Below, piece by piece: positions 17,461-26,586 of a DNA stretch of 64,000 nt. This stretch comes from Paludisphaera borealis (GTDB taxonomy: Bacteria; Planctomycetota; Planctomycetia; Isosphaerales; Isosphaeraceae). The notes under the pieces are model-generated. The model was not told where the DNA came from and made no database searches. It saw only the letters and a program-made list of their open reading frames with translations. The stretch spans positions 5,270,001 through 5,334,000 of the forward strand of contig NZ_CP019082.1 of NCBI RefSeq assembly GCF_001956985.1. The letters are read 5' to 3'. The translations under genes were made by a program, and so were the position numbers. Numbering within the stretch: position 1 is the first letter of the stretch; each line of letters opens with the position of its first letter.

Positions 17461-17685
17461 ATGACGGATCGCGAGTTGGAGCTTTTCGCGACCGAGGAGT
17501 TGATCGACGAACTCCTCCGCCGCACCACGTTTCAAGGCGTCATCGTCCACTCCCAGGAAGAAGCCAAGAACCAGGATTGGGACGGCGAGCGGACGTTCAG
17601 CGTCCGGTTCAACGGCAACCTCGAAACCCAGGAAGCCGGCCGGCTGCTCGAAGTCGTCAGCCGCCGCCTGGCCGACCCCGTCTGA
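17461..17685 (+). CDS. Small conserved hypothetical protein
   Basis: A 74-aa acidic protein without signal peptide or membrane segment (MTDRELELFATEELIDELLRR; FSVRFNGNLETQEAGRLLEVV). Start ATG 17461 has GAGG about 8 nt upstream. GC-rich third positions support coding. Function unknown; it lies between csrA and another small gene on the same strand. Confidence 0.65.
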   Translation: MTDRELELFATEELIDELLRRTTFQGVIVHSQEEAKNQDWDGERTFSVRFNGNLETQEAGRLLEVVSRRLADPV

Positions 17686-17786
17686 ATCCCGCTCCGAGCG
17701 AAGCGAATCGGACTCGACACGTTGGAATTTCCCGGCATCATAGGGGCCGGGAACCCACGAAGTCGCCTCGCGCCAGGAGAGACGGC

Positions 17787-18014
17787 ATGTCCACGGATGA
17801 AGAGCGCAAACGGGCCTACAAGGCCTTCAAGAAGCGCCTTAAACTCGCACGACTCGACGACCACTCGGGCCTCAGCCCCGGCTCCAAGACCTCCCATATC
17901 GGCGGCATCACCCCCCCCGCCGGCCACCCCGTGGGGATCTGGGACGAGCTGGTCGCCGAAGGCAAGCTGAAGCCCGAGGGGCACGGAATCTACAAGCTGG
18001 CCAACGAGATCTAA
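17787..18014 (+). CDS. Small hypothetical protein
   Basis: A 75-aa basic N-terminal, soluble protein (DEERKRAYKAFKKRLKLARLDD; ITPPAGHPVGIWDELVAEGKL). AGGAGA (17774-17779) precedes ATG 17787 at good spacing. The second half resembles short planctomycete proteins that end in a winged-helix-like segment, but no family can be named. Confidence 0.65.
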   Translation: MSTDEERKRAYKAFKKRLKLARLDDHSGLSPGSKTSHIGGITPPAGHPVGIWDELVAEGKLKPEGHGIYKLANEI

Positions 18015-18056
18015 GGCGGCCTGCCGTTGGATTGCAGGCGGGACGGAGTCGAACTC

Positions 18057-18079
18057 CCTTCTCCCCTTGCGGGAGAAGG
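18057..18079. repeat. GGGAGAAGG palindrome, copy 1
   Basis: CCTTCTCCC (18057-18065) and GGGAGAAGG (18071-18079) form a perfect 9-bp stem with a 5-nt loop. A related copy lies at 54891-54910. Both are in spacers between same-strand genes and could be a small dispersed REP-like element or a terminator. Confidence 0.4.
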
Positions 18080-18193
18080 CATGCTCGCGACAGCCTGCTT
18101 TGATGGCTGTCCGCGCCCGCCGGTGCGCCGCTCTGAGGCCTCGCCCGCGCGCCGACGTTGACCTTGTCGCCGGTTCCGGCCTAGAATTCGGGC

Positions 18194-20329
18194 ATGTCAT
18201 CAACACACGCAGACTCCGATCGTTCCGGCTCGCACGCGCACCCGGCCAACCGGCTGGCGGGCGAGACCAGCCCTTACTTGCTCCAACACGCGCAGAACCC
18301 GGTCGACTGGTTTCCGTGGGGGCCTGAGGCCCTCGAACGGGCCCGGGCCGAGAACCGGCCGATCTTCCTGTCGATCGGCTACTCGGCGTGCCACTGGTGC
18401 CACGTCATGGAGCGCGAGAGCTTCGAGAATCCGGATATCGCCCGGATCATGAACGCCCACTTCGTGAATATCAAGGTCGACCGCGAAGAACGCCCCGACC
18501 TCGACCAGATCTACATGAACGCGGTCCAGGCGATGACCGGGCGAGGCGGCTGGCCGATGTCGGTCTTCCTCACGCCCGACCTCAAGCCGTTCTACGGCGG
18601 CACCTATTTCCCCCCCACCGACTCGCGGGGGATGCCGGGGTTCCCCCGGGTCTTGCTGAGCGTGAATCGCGCCTGGGAAGAGCGGCAGGACGAGATCAAG
18701 CAGTCGGCCGCCGAGATGACCGACCGGCTGCACGAGATGGCGGCCGTCGCCCGGGGTGGGTCGGCCGACTCGCTGGTCGTCGACCACCTCGACCGCGCAT
18801 CGAGGGCGCTCGTCAAGACCTTCGACGCCCTCAACGGCGGCTTCGGCCACGCGCCCAAGTTCCCCCACCCGATGGACCTCCGCGTCCTGCTCCGACAGGC
18901 CGAGCGGACCGGCGACGCTCAGGCCCGGCACGCGGCCGTGCACACGCTCCACAAGATGGCTCGCGGCGGCATCTACGACCACCTGGGAGGCGGCTTCGCC
19001 CGCTACTCGACCGACGACCGCTGGCTCGCCCCCCACTTCGAGAAGATGCTCTACGACAACGCGCTCCTGACCTCGACGTACCTGGAGGCGCTCCAACTCA
19101 CCGGCGAGCCCTACTTCGGCCAGGTCGCCCGCGAGACCTTGGACTACGTCCTCGGCCGCATGACCGCCCCCGAGGGGGGCTTCTACTCGACCGAGGACGC
19201 CGACAGCGAAGGCGAGGAGGGGAAGTTCTACGTCTGGTCGCTGGGCGAAATCCTCGACCTGCTGGGCGAAGAGCGTGGCAAGACGTTTGCTTATGTTTAT
19301 GACGTCTCGCCGCCCGGCAACTGGGAAGGCCGCAACATCCTCAACCTGCCCCGGACGATCACCCAGGCGGCGCAGGTGCTGGGGCGCGACGAGACGGAGC
19401 TGAACGCCGAACTGGCCGCGTCGCGCACGGTCTTGCTCGCGGCCCGCGAGAAGCGGATTCCGCCGGCCAAGGACACGAAGGTCCTCGTCTCCTGGAACGG
19501 CCTGATGATCGCGGCCCTCGCCCCGGCCGGCCGGTTGCTCAAGGAGCCTCGGTATCTCGACGCCGCGCGCCGCGCGGCCGGCTTCATCCTCGACCGGATG
19601 CGAGCCGACGACGGCCGGCTGCTGCACACCTACAAGGACGGCCGGGCGACCCTCAACGCCTACCTCGACGACTACGCCTGCCTGATCGACGGCCTGACCC
19701 GGCTCTACGAGGCGACCGGCGAACCGCGGTGGATCGAGGCCGCCCTCGACCTGGCGCGGGTCATGATCGACGAGTTCGTCGATCCCGAGCACGGCGGCTT
19801 CTTTTTCACCGGCAAGAGCCATGAAGTCCTGATCACGCGTCAGAAGGACCTGTTCGACAACGCGACCCCCTCGGGCAACGGCATGGCCGCGTCCGCCCTC
19901 GTCCGTCTGGCCGCGCTCACCGGCCGAGACGACCTCGACCGGACCGGGCGCGAGGCGATCGCGGCGGTCGAGACCGTATTCGAGAACGCCCCCACGGCGG
20001 CCGGGCAGAGCCTGCTCGCCCTTGACTTCGCGGTCGCGCCGGGCTGCGAACTGGCCGTGGTCGCGGGCTCGGCCCCGCGCGAGTTCGACCAGGTTCTCGA
20101 AGCCGTCCACGCCCGGTTCCTGCCGCGCGCGGTCGTCGCCCCGGCGGCCCCGGGAGCCGTCGAATCGCTCGCCTGCGTGGTCCCCCTGTTGGAGAATCGT
20201 CCTCCGATCGGCGACCGTGCGACGCTCTATTACTGCGAGGATCGCGCCTGCCGCCAGCCGGTCGCCGGACTCGACGAGGCGGCGAAACTTCTGGCTGGGC
20301 TCGACGCCGGCGCGGAACCGTCGTCCTAA
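18194..20329 (+). CDS. DUF255 thioredoxin domain protein (YyaL/SPATA20 family)
   Basis: A 711-aa cytosolic protein with an N-terminal thioredoxin-like domain (Thioredox_DsbH): [21 protein letters not shown] is the family N-terminus, and CHWC at residues 66-69 is the active-site-like motif in [11 protein letters not shown]. An (alpha/alpha)6-barrel-like region follows ([47 protein letters not shown]-type segment) as in N-acylglucosamine 2-epimerase folds. The length matches the family (about 680-720). Biochemical role unknown. Start ATG 18194 precedes the conserved NRLAGETS. Confidence 0.93.
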   Translation: MSSTHADSDRSGSHAHPANRLAGETSPYLLQHAQNPVDWFPWGPEALERARAENRPIFLSIGYSACHWCHVMERESFENPDIARIMNAHFVNIKVDREERPDLDQIYMNAVQAMTGRGGWPMSVFLTPDLKPFYGGTYFPPTDSRGMPGFPRVLLSVNRAWEERQDEIKQSAAEMTDRLHEMAAVARGGSADSLVVDHLDRASRALVKTFDALNGGFGHAPKFPHPMDLRVLLRQAERTGDAQARHAAVHTLHKMARGGIYDHLGGGFARYSTDDRWLAPHFEKMLYDNALLTSTYLEALQLTGEPYFGQVARETLDYVLGRMTAPEGGFYSTEDADSEGEEGKFYVWSLGEILDLLGEERGKTFAYVYDVSPPGNWEGRNILNLPRTITQAAQVLGRDETELNAELAASRTVLLAAREKRIPPAKDTKVLVSWNGLMIAALAPAGRLLKEPRYLDAARRAAGFILDRMRADDGRLLHTYKDGRATLNAYLDDYACLIDGLTRLYEATGEPRWIEAALDLARVMIDEFVDPEHGGFFFTGKSHEVLITRQKDLFDNATPSGNGMAASALVRLAALTGRDDLDRTGREAIAAVETVFENAPTAAGQSLLALDFAVAPGCELAVVAGSAPREFDQVLEAVHARFLPRAVVAPAAPGAVESLACVVPLLENRPPIGDRATLYYCEDRACRQPVAGLDEAAKLLAGLDAGAEPSS

Positions 20330-20351
20330 GGACGCCGGGCCTGCGGGCCTT

Positions 20352-20386
20352 GATCGCGGAGGGCGAGCTTGCCGGCTTCCGCGATC
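20352..20386 (+). terminator. Possible terminator hairpin
   Basis: GATCGCGGA (20352-20360) pairs with TCCGCGATC (20378-20386) across a 17-nt loop, 23 nt after the DUF255 gene. No U tract follows, so termination is uncertain. Confidence 0.3.
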
Positions 20387-20476
20387 GTCGAATAGACTGA
20401 AGGCAAGAGACGATCGCCGTCTTCCAATCGAAGGCGGATCGAGCAAGGTCGGAACGACATCTTGGGAGGCTCGCCG

Positions 20477-21955
20477 ATGCCGAGACGGATCTATTTTGGC
20501 CTGGCCGTGGTCGCCGCGTTGAGCGCCTTCTGCTGGCAGGCGACGCAGGGCGCCAAACCCAAGGACGAGATGCTCGAGCTGTACGGGTTGTTCGTCGACG
20601 CCGTCGAGAAGGTCGAAGCCAACTACGTGCGTCCCGTCACGCGCCGCGAGCTGCTGGAGAGCGCCCTCGAAGGGATGCTCCAGAACCTCGACCAGCATTC
20701 CTCGTTCATCAACACGAGCGAATGGAAGCAGTTCCGCAAGCAGATCGAGGGCAAGTTCGGCGGCATCGGCATCCAGGTCGGCCTCGACAACGACGCCGGC
20801 CGGCTGCGGGTGATCTCGCCGATGGTCGGCACCCCGGCCTATGAGGCGGGGGTGATGGCCGGCGACCTGATCATGGACATCGACGGCCATTCGACCGAGG
20901 GGATGAGCCCCGACAAGGCCGTCGAAGTGCTCACCGGCCGTCCCGGCACCGAGGTCACGCTCGACGTCCTGCACGAGGGGAGCGAGCAGCCCGAACCGAT
21001 CAAGCTCACCCGCGCGATCATCGAAGTCCCCAGCGTCCTGGGCGACCACCGCGAGAAGAACGGCCGGTGGGACTATATGATCGACAAGGACAAGAAGATC
21101 GGCTATATCCGGATCTCGTCGTTCATCCAGAACACCGCCGAAGAACTCCGTAAGGCGCTCGACGAGTTGAAGGACCAGGACGCCAAGGCCCTGATCCTCG
21201 ACCTTCGCGACAACCCCGGCGGCCTGCTGAGCGCCGCGGTCGAGGTGTCCGACACGTTCCTCGACAAGGGGGACATCGTCAGCACCAAGGGACGGAACAC
21301 GATCCCCAAGACCTACACCGCCCAGAAAGACAGCACGTATGAAGACCTGCCGATGGTCGTGCTGGTCAACCAGAACTCGGCGTCGGCTTCCGAGATCGTC
21401 TCCGCGGCGCTCCAGGACCACAAGCGGGCGACGATCGTCGGCCAGCGGAGCTACGGCAAGGGGTCGGTGCAGAACATCCTCGAACTCGAAGACGGCGACA
21501 GCGTCCTCAAGCTGACCGTCGCCAGCTACTTCCGGCCGTCCGGCGAGAACATCCACCGGTTTCGCGACTCCAAGACGACCGACAAGTGGGGCGTCTCGCC
21601 CGACCCGGGCATGGAGGTCAAGCTCAAGCCGACCGAGTACATCGAATGGTTCCGGGGCCGTCGCACCCGCGACCTCCCCGAGCTGGCCAAGCTCAACCCG
21701 AAGAAGCACGTCGAGGCCAAGTCCGACGCCGAGAAGGCCCAGGACAACAAGGACAAGGCCGAGTCCAAGGACGTCGAGAAGAAAGACAAGCCCCCCGCCG
21801 ATCCGACCAAGCCCGCGCCCCCGCTGAAGGTCGTCGCGCCCGCCGCCGACAGCCATAAGTTCGTGGACAAGGTCGTCGACAAGGCCCTTGAAGTCCTCAA
21901 GGCCAAGCTCGCCGCGCCCGCTCCGGCCGAAGAGGCCAAGGCGAAGGCGGCCTGA
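20477..21955 (+). CDS. S41 carboxyl-terminal processing protease (CtpA/Prc-like)
   Basis: Periplasmic serine protease with an N-terminal signal-type segment (IYFGLAVVAALSAFCWQATQG), a PDZ domain (~95-170, GIGIQVGLDNDAGRL; GVMAGDLIMDIDG) and the S41 catalytic domain. The Ser/Lys dyad is visible: SASASEIV (~302) and SYGKGSVQ (~328). DLRDNPGG is the usual oxyanion region. The C-terminal ~100 residues are Lys/Glu/Pro-rich and end in an Ala-rich helix, longer than in E. coli-type CtpA. ATG 20477 has GGGAGG just upstream; the TTG at 20462 is rejected. It processes or degrades exported proteins from their C-termini. Confidence 0.94.
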   Translation: MPRRIYFGLAVVAALSAFCWQATQGAKPKDEMLELYGLFVDAVEKVEANYVRPVTRRELLESALEGMLQNLDQHSSFINTSEWKQFRKQIEGKFGGIGIQVGLDNDAGRLRVISPMVGTPAYEAGVMAGDLIMDIDGHSTEGMSPDKAVEVLTGRPGTEVTLDVLHEGSEQPEPIKLTRAIIEVPSVLGDHREKNGRWDYMIDKDKKIGYIRISSFIQNTAEELRKALDELKDQDAKALILDLRDNPGGLLSAAVEVSDTFLDKGDIVSTKGRNTIPKTYTAQKDSTYEDLPMVVLVNQNSASASEIVSAALQDHKRATIVGQRSYGKGSVQNILELEDGDSVLKLTVASYFRPSGENIHRFRDSKTTDKWGVSPDPGMEVKLKPTEYIEWFRGRRTRDLPELAKLNPKKHVEAKSDAEKAQDNKDKAESKDVEKKDKPPADPTKPAPPLKVVAPAADSHKFVDKVVDKALEVLKAKLAAPAPAEEAKAKAA

Positions 21956-21999
21956 CCCCGGAGCCTCGGCCCGGTTCTCACAACCCGTTCCATCCCCGT

Positions 22000-22027
22000 C
22001 GTGGCGAGGTCGCGTGACCTCGCCACG
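22000..22027 (+). terminator. Strong hairpin between S41 protease gene and tsaD
   Basis: CGTGGCGAGGTC (22000-22011), loop GCGT, GACCTCGCCACG (22016-22027): a perfect 12-bp stem, followed by GCTGTTTCC. It probably separates the protease transcript from tsaD. Confidence 0.55.
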
Positions 22028-22072
22028 GCTGTTTCCGGAGGCCGCCGGCCTCGCCTCTCTCCGGTATCGATC

Positions 22073-23140
22073 ATGCCCCCCGACCGCCTGCTCCTGCTCG
22101 CCATCGAGACCACCTGCGACGAGACCGGGGCCGCGATCCTCGAAGGCCCGAAGCCGCCGGCCGAGGGCGTGCCCCGCATCCTCTCCAGCGTGGTGTCGTC
22201 GCAGATCGGGCTCCATAAGCGGTTCGGCGGGGTGGTGCCCGAGATCGCCTCGCGGGCTCATGTGACCCAGGTCTTGCCGATGATCGACGAGGCCCTGCGA
22301 CGCGCCGGCGTCGGGCTCGCCGACCTCGGCGCGGTCGCCGTCGCGACCCGCCCGGGGCTCGTGGGGGCGCTCGTCGTCGGCCTCACGGCGGCCAAGGCGC
22401 TCGCCCTGGCCCTGGACGTCCCGCTGATCGCCGTTGATCATCTTGAGGGGCACCTGTACGCCTGCCAGCTCGCCTTCCCCGACCGCCAGGTCTTCCCGTG
22501 CGTCGGGCTGGTGGTCTCCGGGGGGCATACGAGCCTCTACCACTGCCGGGGACCGCTGGACTGCGAGCTGCTGGGGGGCACGGTCGACGACGCGGCCGGC
22601 GAGGCCTTCGACAAGGTCGCCAGCCTACTAGGCCTGGGCTACCCCGGCGGCCCCGAGGTCGAACGTGCCGCAAAGGCCGGCAATCCAAGGGCTTACGCCT
22701 TCCCTCGCTCGTTCCTCCACGACGACCGGCTGGCCTTCAGCTTCTCTGGACTCAAAACGGCCGTCCTTTATGCGATCCGGGGGCCGAACCAGGAGCGGGG
22801 CCCCGTCCAGCCGTCGCCGGCCGCGATCCCCGACCTGGCGGCGAGCTTTCAGGAGGCCGTGGTCGACGTCCTCGTCGCCAAGACCCGCCAGGCCCTCAAG
22901 CAGACCGGCCTGAAGCGCCTGGGGGTCGGCGGCGGAGTGGCGGCCAACGCCCGGTTCCGCCAGCGGCTCGCCGAGATGGCCGACAGGATCGGTGTTCAGA
23001 CGTTTATTCCGCCGGCGTCGCTCTGCACCGACAACGCCGCGATGGCTGGGATCGCCCTGATCAAGCTCGCCGCCGGCCAGACGTCGGACCTGGACGTCGA
23101 CGTCGCCGCTGGCCTGGTCCGACCGGGCAAGAAGACCTGA
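22073..23140 (+). CDS. tsaD: tRNA threonylcarbamoyladenosine modification protein TsaD
   Basis: Transfers threonylcarbamoyl to A37 of ANN-reading tRNAs, working with TsaB/TsaE in bacteria. IETTCDETGAAILEG opens the ASKHA fold. HLEGH (~123-127) provides the iron-site histidines, with GLVVSGGHTSL, TVDDAAGEAFDKVASLLGLGYPGG, FSFSGLKTAV and GGGVAANARFR completing the signature. The size (355 aa) is normal. ATG 22073 is chosen because the family N-terminus begins there and the strong hairpin lies upstream. No tsaB, tsaE or tsaC is adjacent. Confidence 0.97.
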   Translation: MPPDRLLLLAIETTCDETGAAILEGPKPPAEGVPRILSSVVSSQIGLHKRFGGVVPEIASRAHVTQVLPMIDEALRRAGVGLADLGAVAVATRPGLVGALVVGLTAAKALALALDVPLIAVDHLEGHLYACQLAFPDRQVFPCVGLVVSGGHTSLYHCRGPLDCELLGGTVDDAAGEAFDKVASLLGLGYPGGPEVERAAKAGNPRAYAFPRSFLHDDRLAFSFSGLKTAVLYAIRGPNQERGPVQPSPAAIPDLAASFQEAVVDVLVAKTRQALKQTGLKRLGVGGGVAANARFRQRLAEMADRIGVQTFIPPASLCTDNAAMAGIALIKLAAGQTSDLDVDVAAGLVRPGKKT

Positions 23141-23154
23141 TCCACCGACTTATC

Positions 23155-23331
23155 TCAAGACGGCGGCCGACGGCGGGGTTCGGACGGGCGCAGCGACTCG
23201 TGCGTGCCTTGGTAGGCCCGTTGCTGCTCGTCGAGGGTGTGCCGCCGGTCGAGCGCCTGGGTCTGCGTCGACGGGATGGTGGAGTGCGGCCCCTGGTAAA
23301 AGCCACTCGGACGCGGGCGCGTGGGGTGCAT
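23155..23331 (-). CDS. Possible small protein convergent to tsaD
   Basis: A 58-aa minus-strand frame (MHPTRPRPSGFYQGPHSTI; DRRHTLDEQQRAYQGTHESL) with nearly all codons ending in G or C and lower GC at the second position, as in real genes of this genome. It fills the otherwise empty space after tsaD. A longer version starts with TTG at 23376. No family known; coding status is uncertain. Confidence 0.4.
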   Translation of the reverse strand: MHPTRPRPSGFYQGPHSTIPSTQTQALDRRHTLDEQQRAYQGTHESLRPSEPRRRPPS

Positions 23332-23531
23332 GGGCTCGATTCCTGGTGAAAAACGGGAAGGGAGGGGGTCACTCAACGAAGATCAATCTTCCCCGGACCC
23401 GGTTTTGGGCCCACAATATCTGTGAGGCTTGCCCAGATTGCTAAAAGGCTGGGGGGCCGGGTGCGGTCCAGGGGGGGCGAATCGTCGTGTCTTCCCCGAA
23501 TTCAACTGTGCTGCAAACCAAGTGGACGCCG

Positions 23532-24248
23532 ATGAGCAAGCAACCGAAATGGGACCTTATCGAGGGGATCGTCCTCGACGCCGTGGGGACTTTAATCAAA
23601 CCGACGCCCGCCGTGGCCGACGCCTACACTGAGGCGGCCTTGCGCCAGGGGGTGGTGTTGGATCGCGAGGACGTCCGACGGCGGTTCCAGCGGACCTTCC
23701 GCGACGACGCGATTCGAGCGGATCGGGGAATCCACTCGACCGACGAGGGGATCGAGCGGCGGCGTTGGCGCGAAATCGTCGCCCAGGTCTTGCCCGAGGT
23801 TCCCGATCCCGAGCGGGCTTTCGACGAACTTTGGGACCATTTCGGCCGTCCTGAATCGTGGCGCTGTTTTCCCGACGCCGTGCCCGCCCTGCGGGCGTTT
23901 CACGAAGCCGGGATGGAGGTCTGCATCGGCTCCAATTTCGACGGCCGACTCCGCCAGGTGGTCGCCGGCCTCCCCGAGCTGGCGGCGATGGTCGACGGCC
24001 TGGTCGTGTCGTCGGAAGTCGGTTTCCGTAAGCCACATGGGTCGTTTTTTGAGGCGGTGTGCGAGCGTCTGGGACTCCCTCCCGAGCGGATCTTGTCGGT
24101 CGGCGACGACCTCGAAAACGACGTCTACGGCGCGATCCGGGCGGGCCTTTCGGCCGTCTATCTCGACCGGGGGCACGAGGTTCCCGAAGACGTGATGCAT
24201 GTTTCGACCCTGACGCTGGTGGTTGAGCTTCGCGCGGCGGAAGCTTGA
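23532..24248 (+). CDS. HAD-superfamily hydrolase
   Basis: Phosphatase of the HAD fold with a C1-type helical cap. Motif I is VLDAVGTL: the nucleophile Asp is present but the usual second acidic residue (DxD) is Val, as in several HDHD3/DUMP-type members. Motif II IGSNFDGR, motif III lysine in GFRKPHG and motif IV VGDDLENDVYGA are intact. ATG 23532 gives a compact 238-aa protein; a GTG at 23487 would add 15 residues and has a G-rich upstream stretch. Substrate unknown. It ends 262 nt before lpxD, same strand. Confidence 0.88.
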   Translation: MSKQPKWDLIEGIVLDAVGTLIKPTPAVADAYTEAALRQGVVLDREDVRRRFQRTFRDDAIRADRGIHSTDEGIERRRWREIVAQVLPEVPDPERAFDELWDHFGRPESWRCFPDAVPALRAFHEAGMEVCIGSNFDGRLRQVVAGLPELAAMVDGLVVSSEVGFRKPHGSFFEAVCERLGLPPERILSVGDDLENDVYGAIRAGLSAVYLDRGHEVPEDVMHVSTLTLVVELRAAEA

Positions 24249-24510
24249 AGTTCGGGGGCCCGGTTTGACGATGGACGGGAGTGGAGGCGATTCCGCGATG
24301 CCGTCCGGAGGGGATGGCGCTCGGCTGGGGCTCGACTCGGCTTGCCTGTCACGCCGAGTTGGATTAGATTCCCGACTGGCCAGGAAGGCCGGTGACGGAT
24401 CGCGAGTCCAAACTGAACCGAATCAAGACCGGACTGGACTAGAGACTGACCTCAGCGCATTCGTCACCTCGGTTCTGGTCTGCTCCTTTCAGGGAAGAAA
24501 GGAATCGCCA

Positions 24511-25635
24511 GTGGTCGCAACGGTCGAACAGCTCGCGGCCTTGGTCAGCGGTCGTCTCGTCGGCGATGGGAAGGTCTCGATCCACTCGGCACGACCGGTG
24601 AGCGAGGCGGGACCCGGCGACATCACGTTTATCGAGAACGACCGCTATGCCAAGCTGCTTCGGACGTCGCCGGCTTCGGCCGCGATCGTCGGTCCCCATT
24701 TCCGTGTCAAACGTCCGACGGTCAAGGACGACTTGCCGGTCATCGAAGTCGATGACCCGATCGCGGCGTTCATCATGGTCCGCACGCACCTCTCCGGGGA
24801 ACAAAAGCCTCGGTGGACGGGCGTGCACCCACAGGCCTGGGTGGCTCCGACCGCCACGATCGGCCGGGACGTCGCCATCTATCCGTTCGCGTACGTGGGG
24901 GATCAGGCGGTCGTCGCCGACGGCTCGACGATCCACCCCGGCGCGGTGATCGGCGATCGCTGTCGGATCGGCCGGGACTGCATGATCCACCCCAACGCGG
25001 TCCTCTACGCCGACGTGACGCTCGAAGACCGGGTGGAAGTCCACGCCGGCACCGTGCTCGGCGGCGACGGCTTCGGCTATCGTCAGGCGAACGGTCGGCA
25101 CGTGAAAATCCCCCATACCGGCAAGCTTGAAATCGGCAATGACGTCGAAATCGGCGCCAACTGCACAATCGATCGCGCTACGTTCGAGGCGACCCGGATC
25201 GGCGAGGGGACGAAGATCGACAACCTCGTGATGATCGGCCACAACAACCAGATCGGCCGGCATAACCTGCTGTGCGGTCAGGTCGGCATCGCCGGAAGCT
25301 GCACGACCGGCGACTACGTGGTGATGGCCGGTCAGGCTGGGATCAAGGACAAGACCCAGATCGGCGACGGCGCGATCGTCGGCGCTCAGGCCGGCGTGCA
25401 TCGGAACATCCCCAGCGGCCAGCAGGTGCTCGGGTCGCCGGCCATCCCGGTCCGCGAACAGCGCCGATTGTTCCAGATGATCGCCCGGCTGCCCGAGATG
25501 CATCGTCAGCTCCGAGAACTTTCCGCCCAGATCGAGGCGATCTCGGCTGTTGTTCCGCTGAGCCCGAATCACGACGGAACCGTGGGGGACGTCGACCATG
25601 ACCATGACCACGACGTCGACCCCACCGGATTCTGA
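24511..25635 (+). CDS. lpxD: UDP-3-O-acylglucosamine N-acyltransferase LpxD
   Basis: Third step of lipid A synthesis, acyl-ACP dependent. The N-terminal uridine-binding domain (ATVEQLAALVSGRLVGDG; DITFIENDRYAKLL) is followed by a left-handed parallel beta-helix of hexapeptide repeats (~115-300) and a helical C-terminus. The catalytic histidine is in MIGHNNQIG. Start is GTG 24511, with AGGAA 7-9 nt upstream; upstream sequence in the same frame has no family resemblance. The C-terminal tail contains HDHDHD, unusual for LpxD and possibly metal-binding. It is directly followed by lpxI (39-nt gap), a shared transcript. Confidence 0.96.
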   Translation: MVATVEQLAALVSGRLVGDGKVSIHSARPVSEAGPGDITFIENDRYAKLLRTSPASAAIVGPHFRVKRPTVKDDLPVIEVDDPIAAFIMVRTHLSGEQKPRWTGVHPQAWVAPTATIGRDVAIYPFAYVGDQAVVADGSTIHPGAVIGDRCRIGRDCMIHPNAVLYADVTLEDRVEVHAGTVLGGDGFGYRQANGRHVKIPHTGKLEIGNDVEIGANCTIDRATFEATRIGEGTKIDNLVMIGHNNQIGRHNLLCGQVGIAGSCTTGDYVVMAGQAGIKDKTQIGDGAIVGAQAGVHRNIPSGQQVLGSPAIPVREQRRLFQMIARLPEMHRQLRELSAQIEAISAVVPLSPNHDGTVGDVDHDHDHDVDPTGF

Positions 25636-25674
25636 TCGCATTTCAATCCCTTCTTGGAACGAGGAAGACAGGAC

Positions 25675-26586
25675 GTGTCGCCGCTCCAGCAAACGATCGC
25701 CGACAGGAGGAGAAGCACCCGGCCGGGGAGCCTCGCGCCCAGCACGCCGACGATCGGCCTGCTGGCCGGCAGCGGCCGGTTTCCGATCCTCTTCGCCGAG
25801 GCCGCGCGACGGCAGGGGCTGGCCGTGGCCTGCGTCGGCATCCAGTACGAGGCGTCCGACGAGCTGAGGGAGCTGTGCACGTCCTTCGACATCGTCAGCG
25901 TCGCTCGGATGGGGCGGATGATCCGCACCTTCCGCCGCCGCGGCGCGAAGCAAATCGTGATGGCGGGCAAGGTTACGAAGAACGTTATCTACACCCCCTG
26001 GCGCGTCGTCCAGCTCTGGCCCGACCTCCGGACGATCCAGTGGTGGCACCGCCGCAGCCGGGCCGACAACCGCGACGACTCGCTCTTGCTGTCCGTGATC
26101 GCCGAGTTCGAGCGAGACGGGATGACGTTCGCCTCGGCCCTCGACTATTGCCCGGAGCTGCTCGTGAAAGACGGAATCCTCACCCGCCGCGGCCCGTCGG
26201 ACGCGGAGCGCAAGGACATCGAGTTCGGCTGGCTCATGGCCAAGGAGATGGGCCGGCTCGACGTCGGTCAGTCGGTCGCGGTCAAGGAGAAGGCCACCCT
26301 GGCGATCGAGGCCATCGAGGGGACCGACCGCTGCATCGAACGCGCAGGGCAGCTTTGCCGGGCCGGCGGCTGGACGCTTGTCAAGGTCGCCAAGCCGCAG
26401 CAAGACATGCGGTTCGACGTCCCTACAATCGGCACGACGACCATCGAAAACCTCCACAAAGCCGGCGCTCGGGTCCTGGCCATTGAGGCCGGCCGGACGA
26501 TCGTCATCGACCAGCCCGAAGTCGTCGCCCTCGCCGAACGCTACGGCATCGCGATCATCGCCGTCGAGGACGGCTTCGCCGCCTGA
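25675..26586 (+). CDS. lpxI: UDP-2,3-diacylglucosamine pyrophosphatase LpxI
   Basis: Hydrolyses UDP-2,3-diacylglucosamine to lipid X, the fourth Raetz step, using the LpxI (DUF1009) fold instead of LpxH. Signatures are IGLLAGSGRFPILFAEAARRQG, KQIVMAGKVTKN, RADNRDDSLLLSVIAEFE and KVAKPQQDMRFDVPTIGTTTI. Length ~303 aa, slightly longer than the Caulobacter protein because of an N-terminal extension. GTG 25675 is preferred (AGGAAGACAGGAC upstream); a TTG at 25654 is possible. With lpxD and the distant lpxB it supports a functional lipid A pathway. Confidence 0.95.
   Translation: MSPLQQTIADRRRSTRPGSLAPSTPTIGLLAGSGRFPILFAEAARRQGLAVACVGIQYEASDELRELCTSFDIVSVARMGRMIRTFRRRGAKQIVMAGKVTKNVIYTPWRVVQLWPDLRTIQWWHRRSRADNRDDSLLLSVIAEFERDGMTFASALDYCPELLVKDGILTRRGPSDAERKDIEFGWLMAKEMGRLDVGQSVAVKEKATLAIEAIEGTDRCIERAGQLCRAGGWTLVKVAKPQQDMRFDVPTIGTTTIENLHKAGARVLAIEAGRTIVIDQPEVVALAERYGIAIIAVEDGFAA

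Noticed and set aside
18200-22543. 1447-codon minus-strand frame
   Set aside because: Lies opposite the DUF255, S41 protease and tsaD genes, all recognisable; produced by high GC at third positions.
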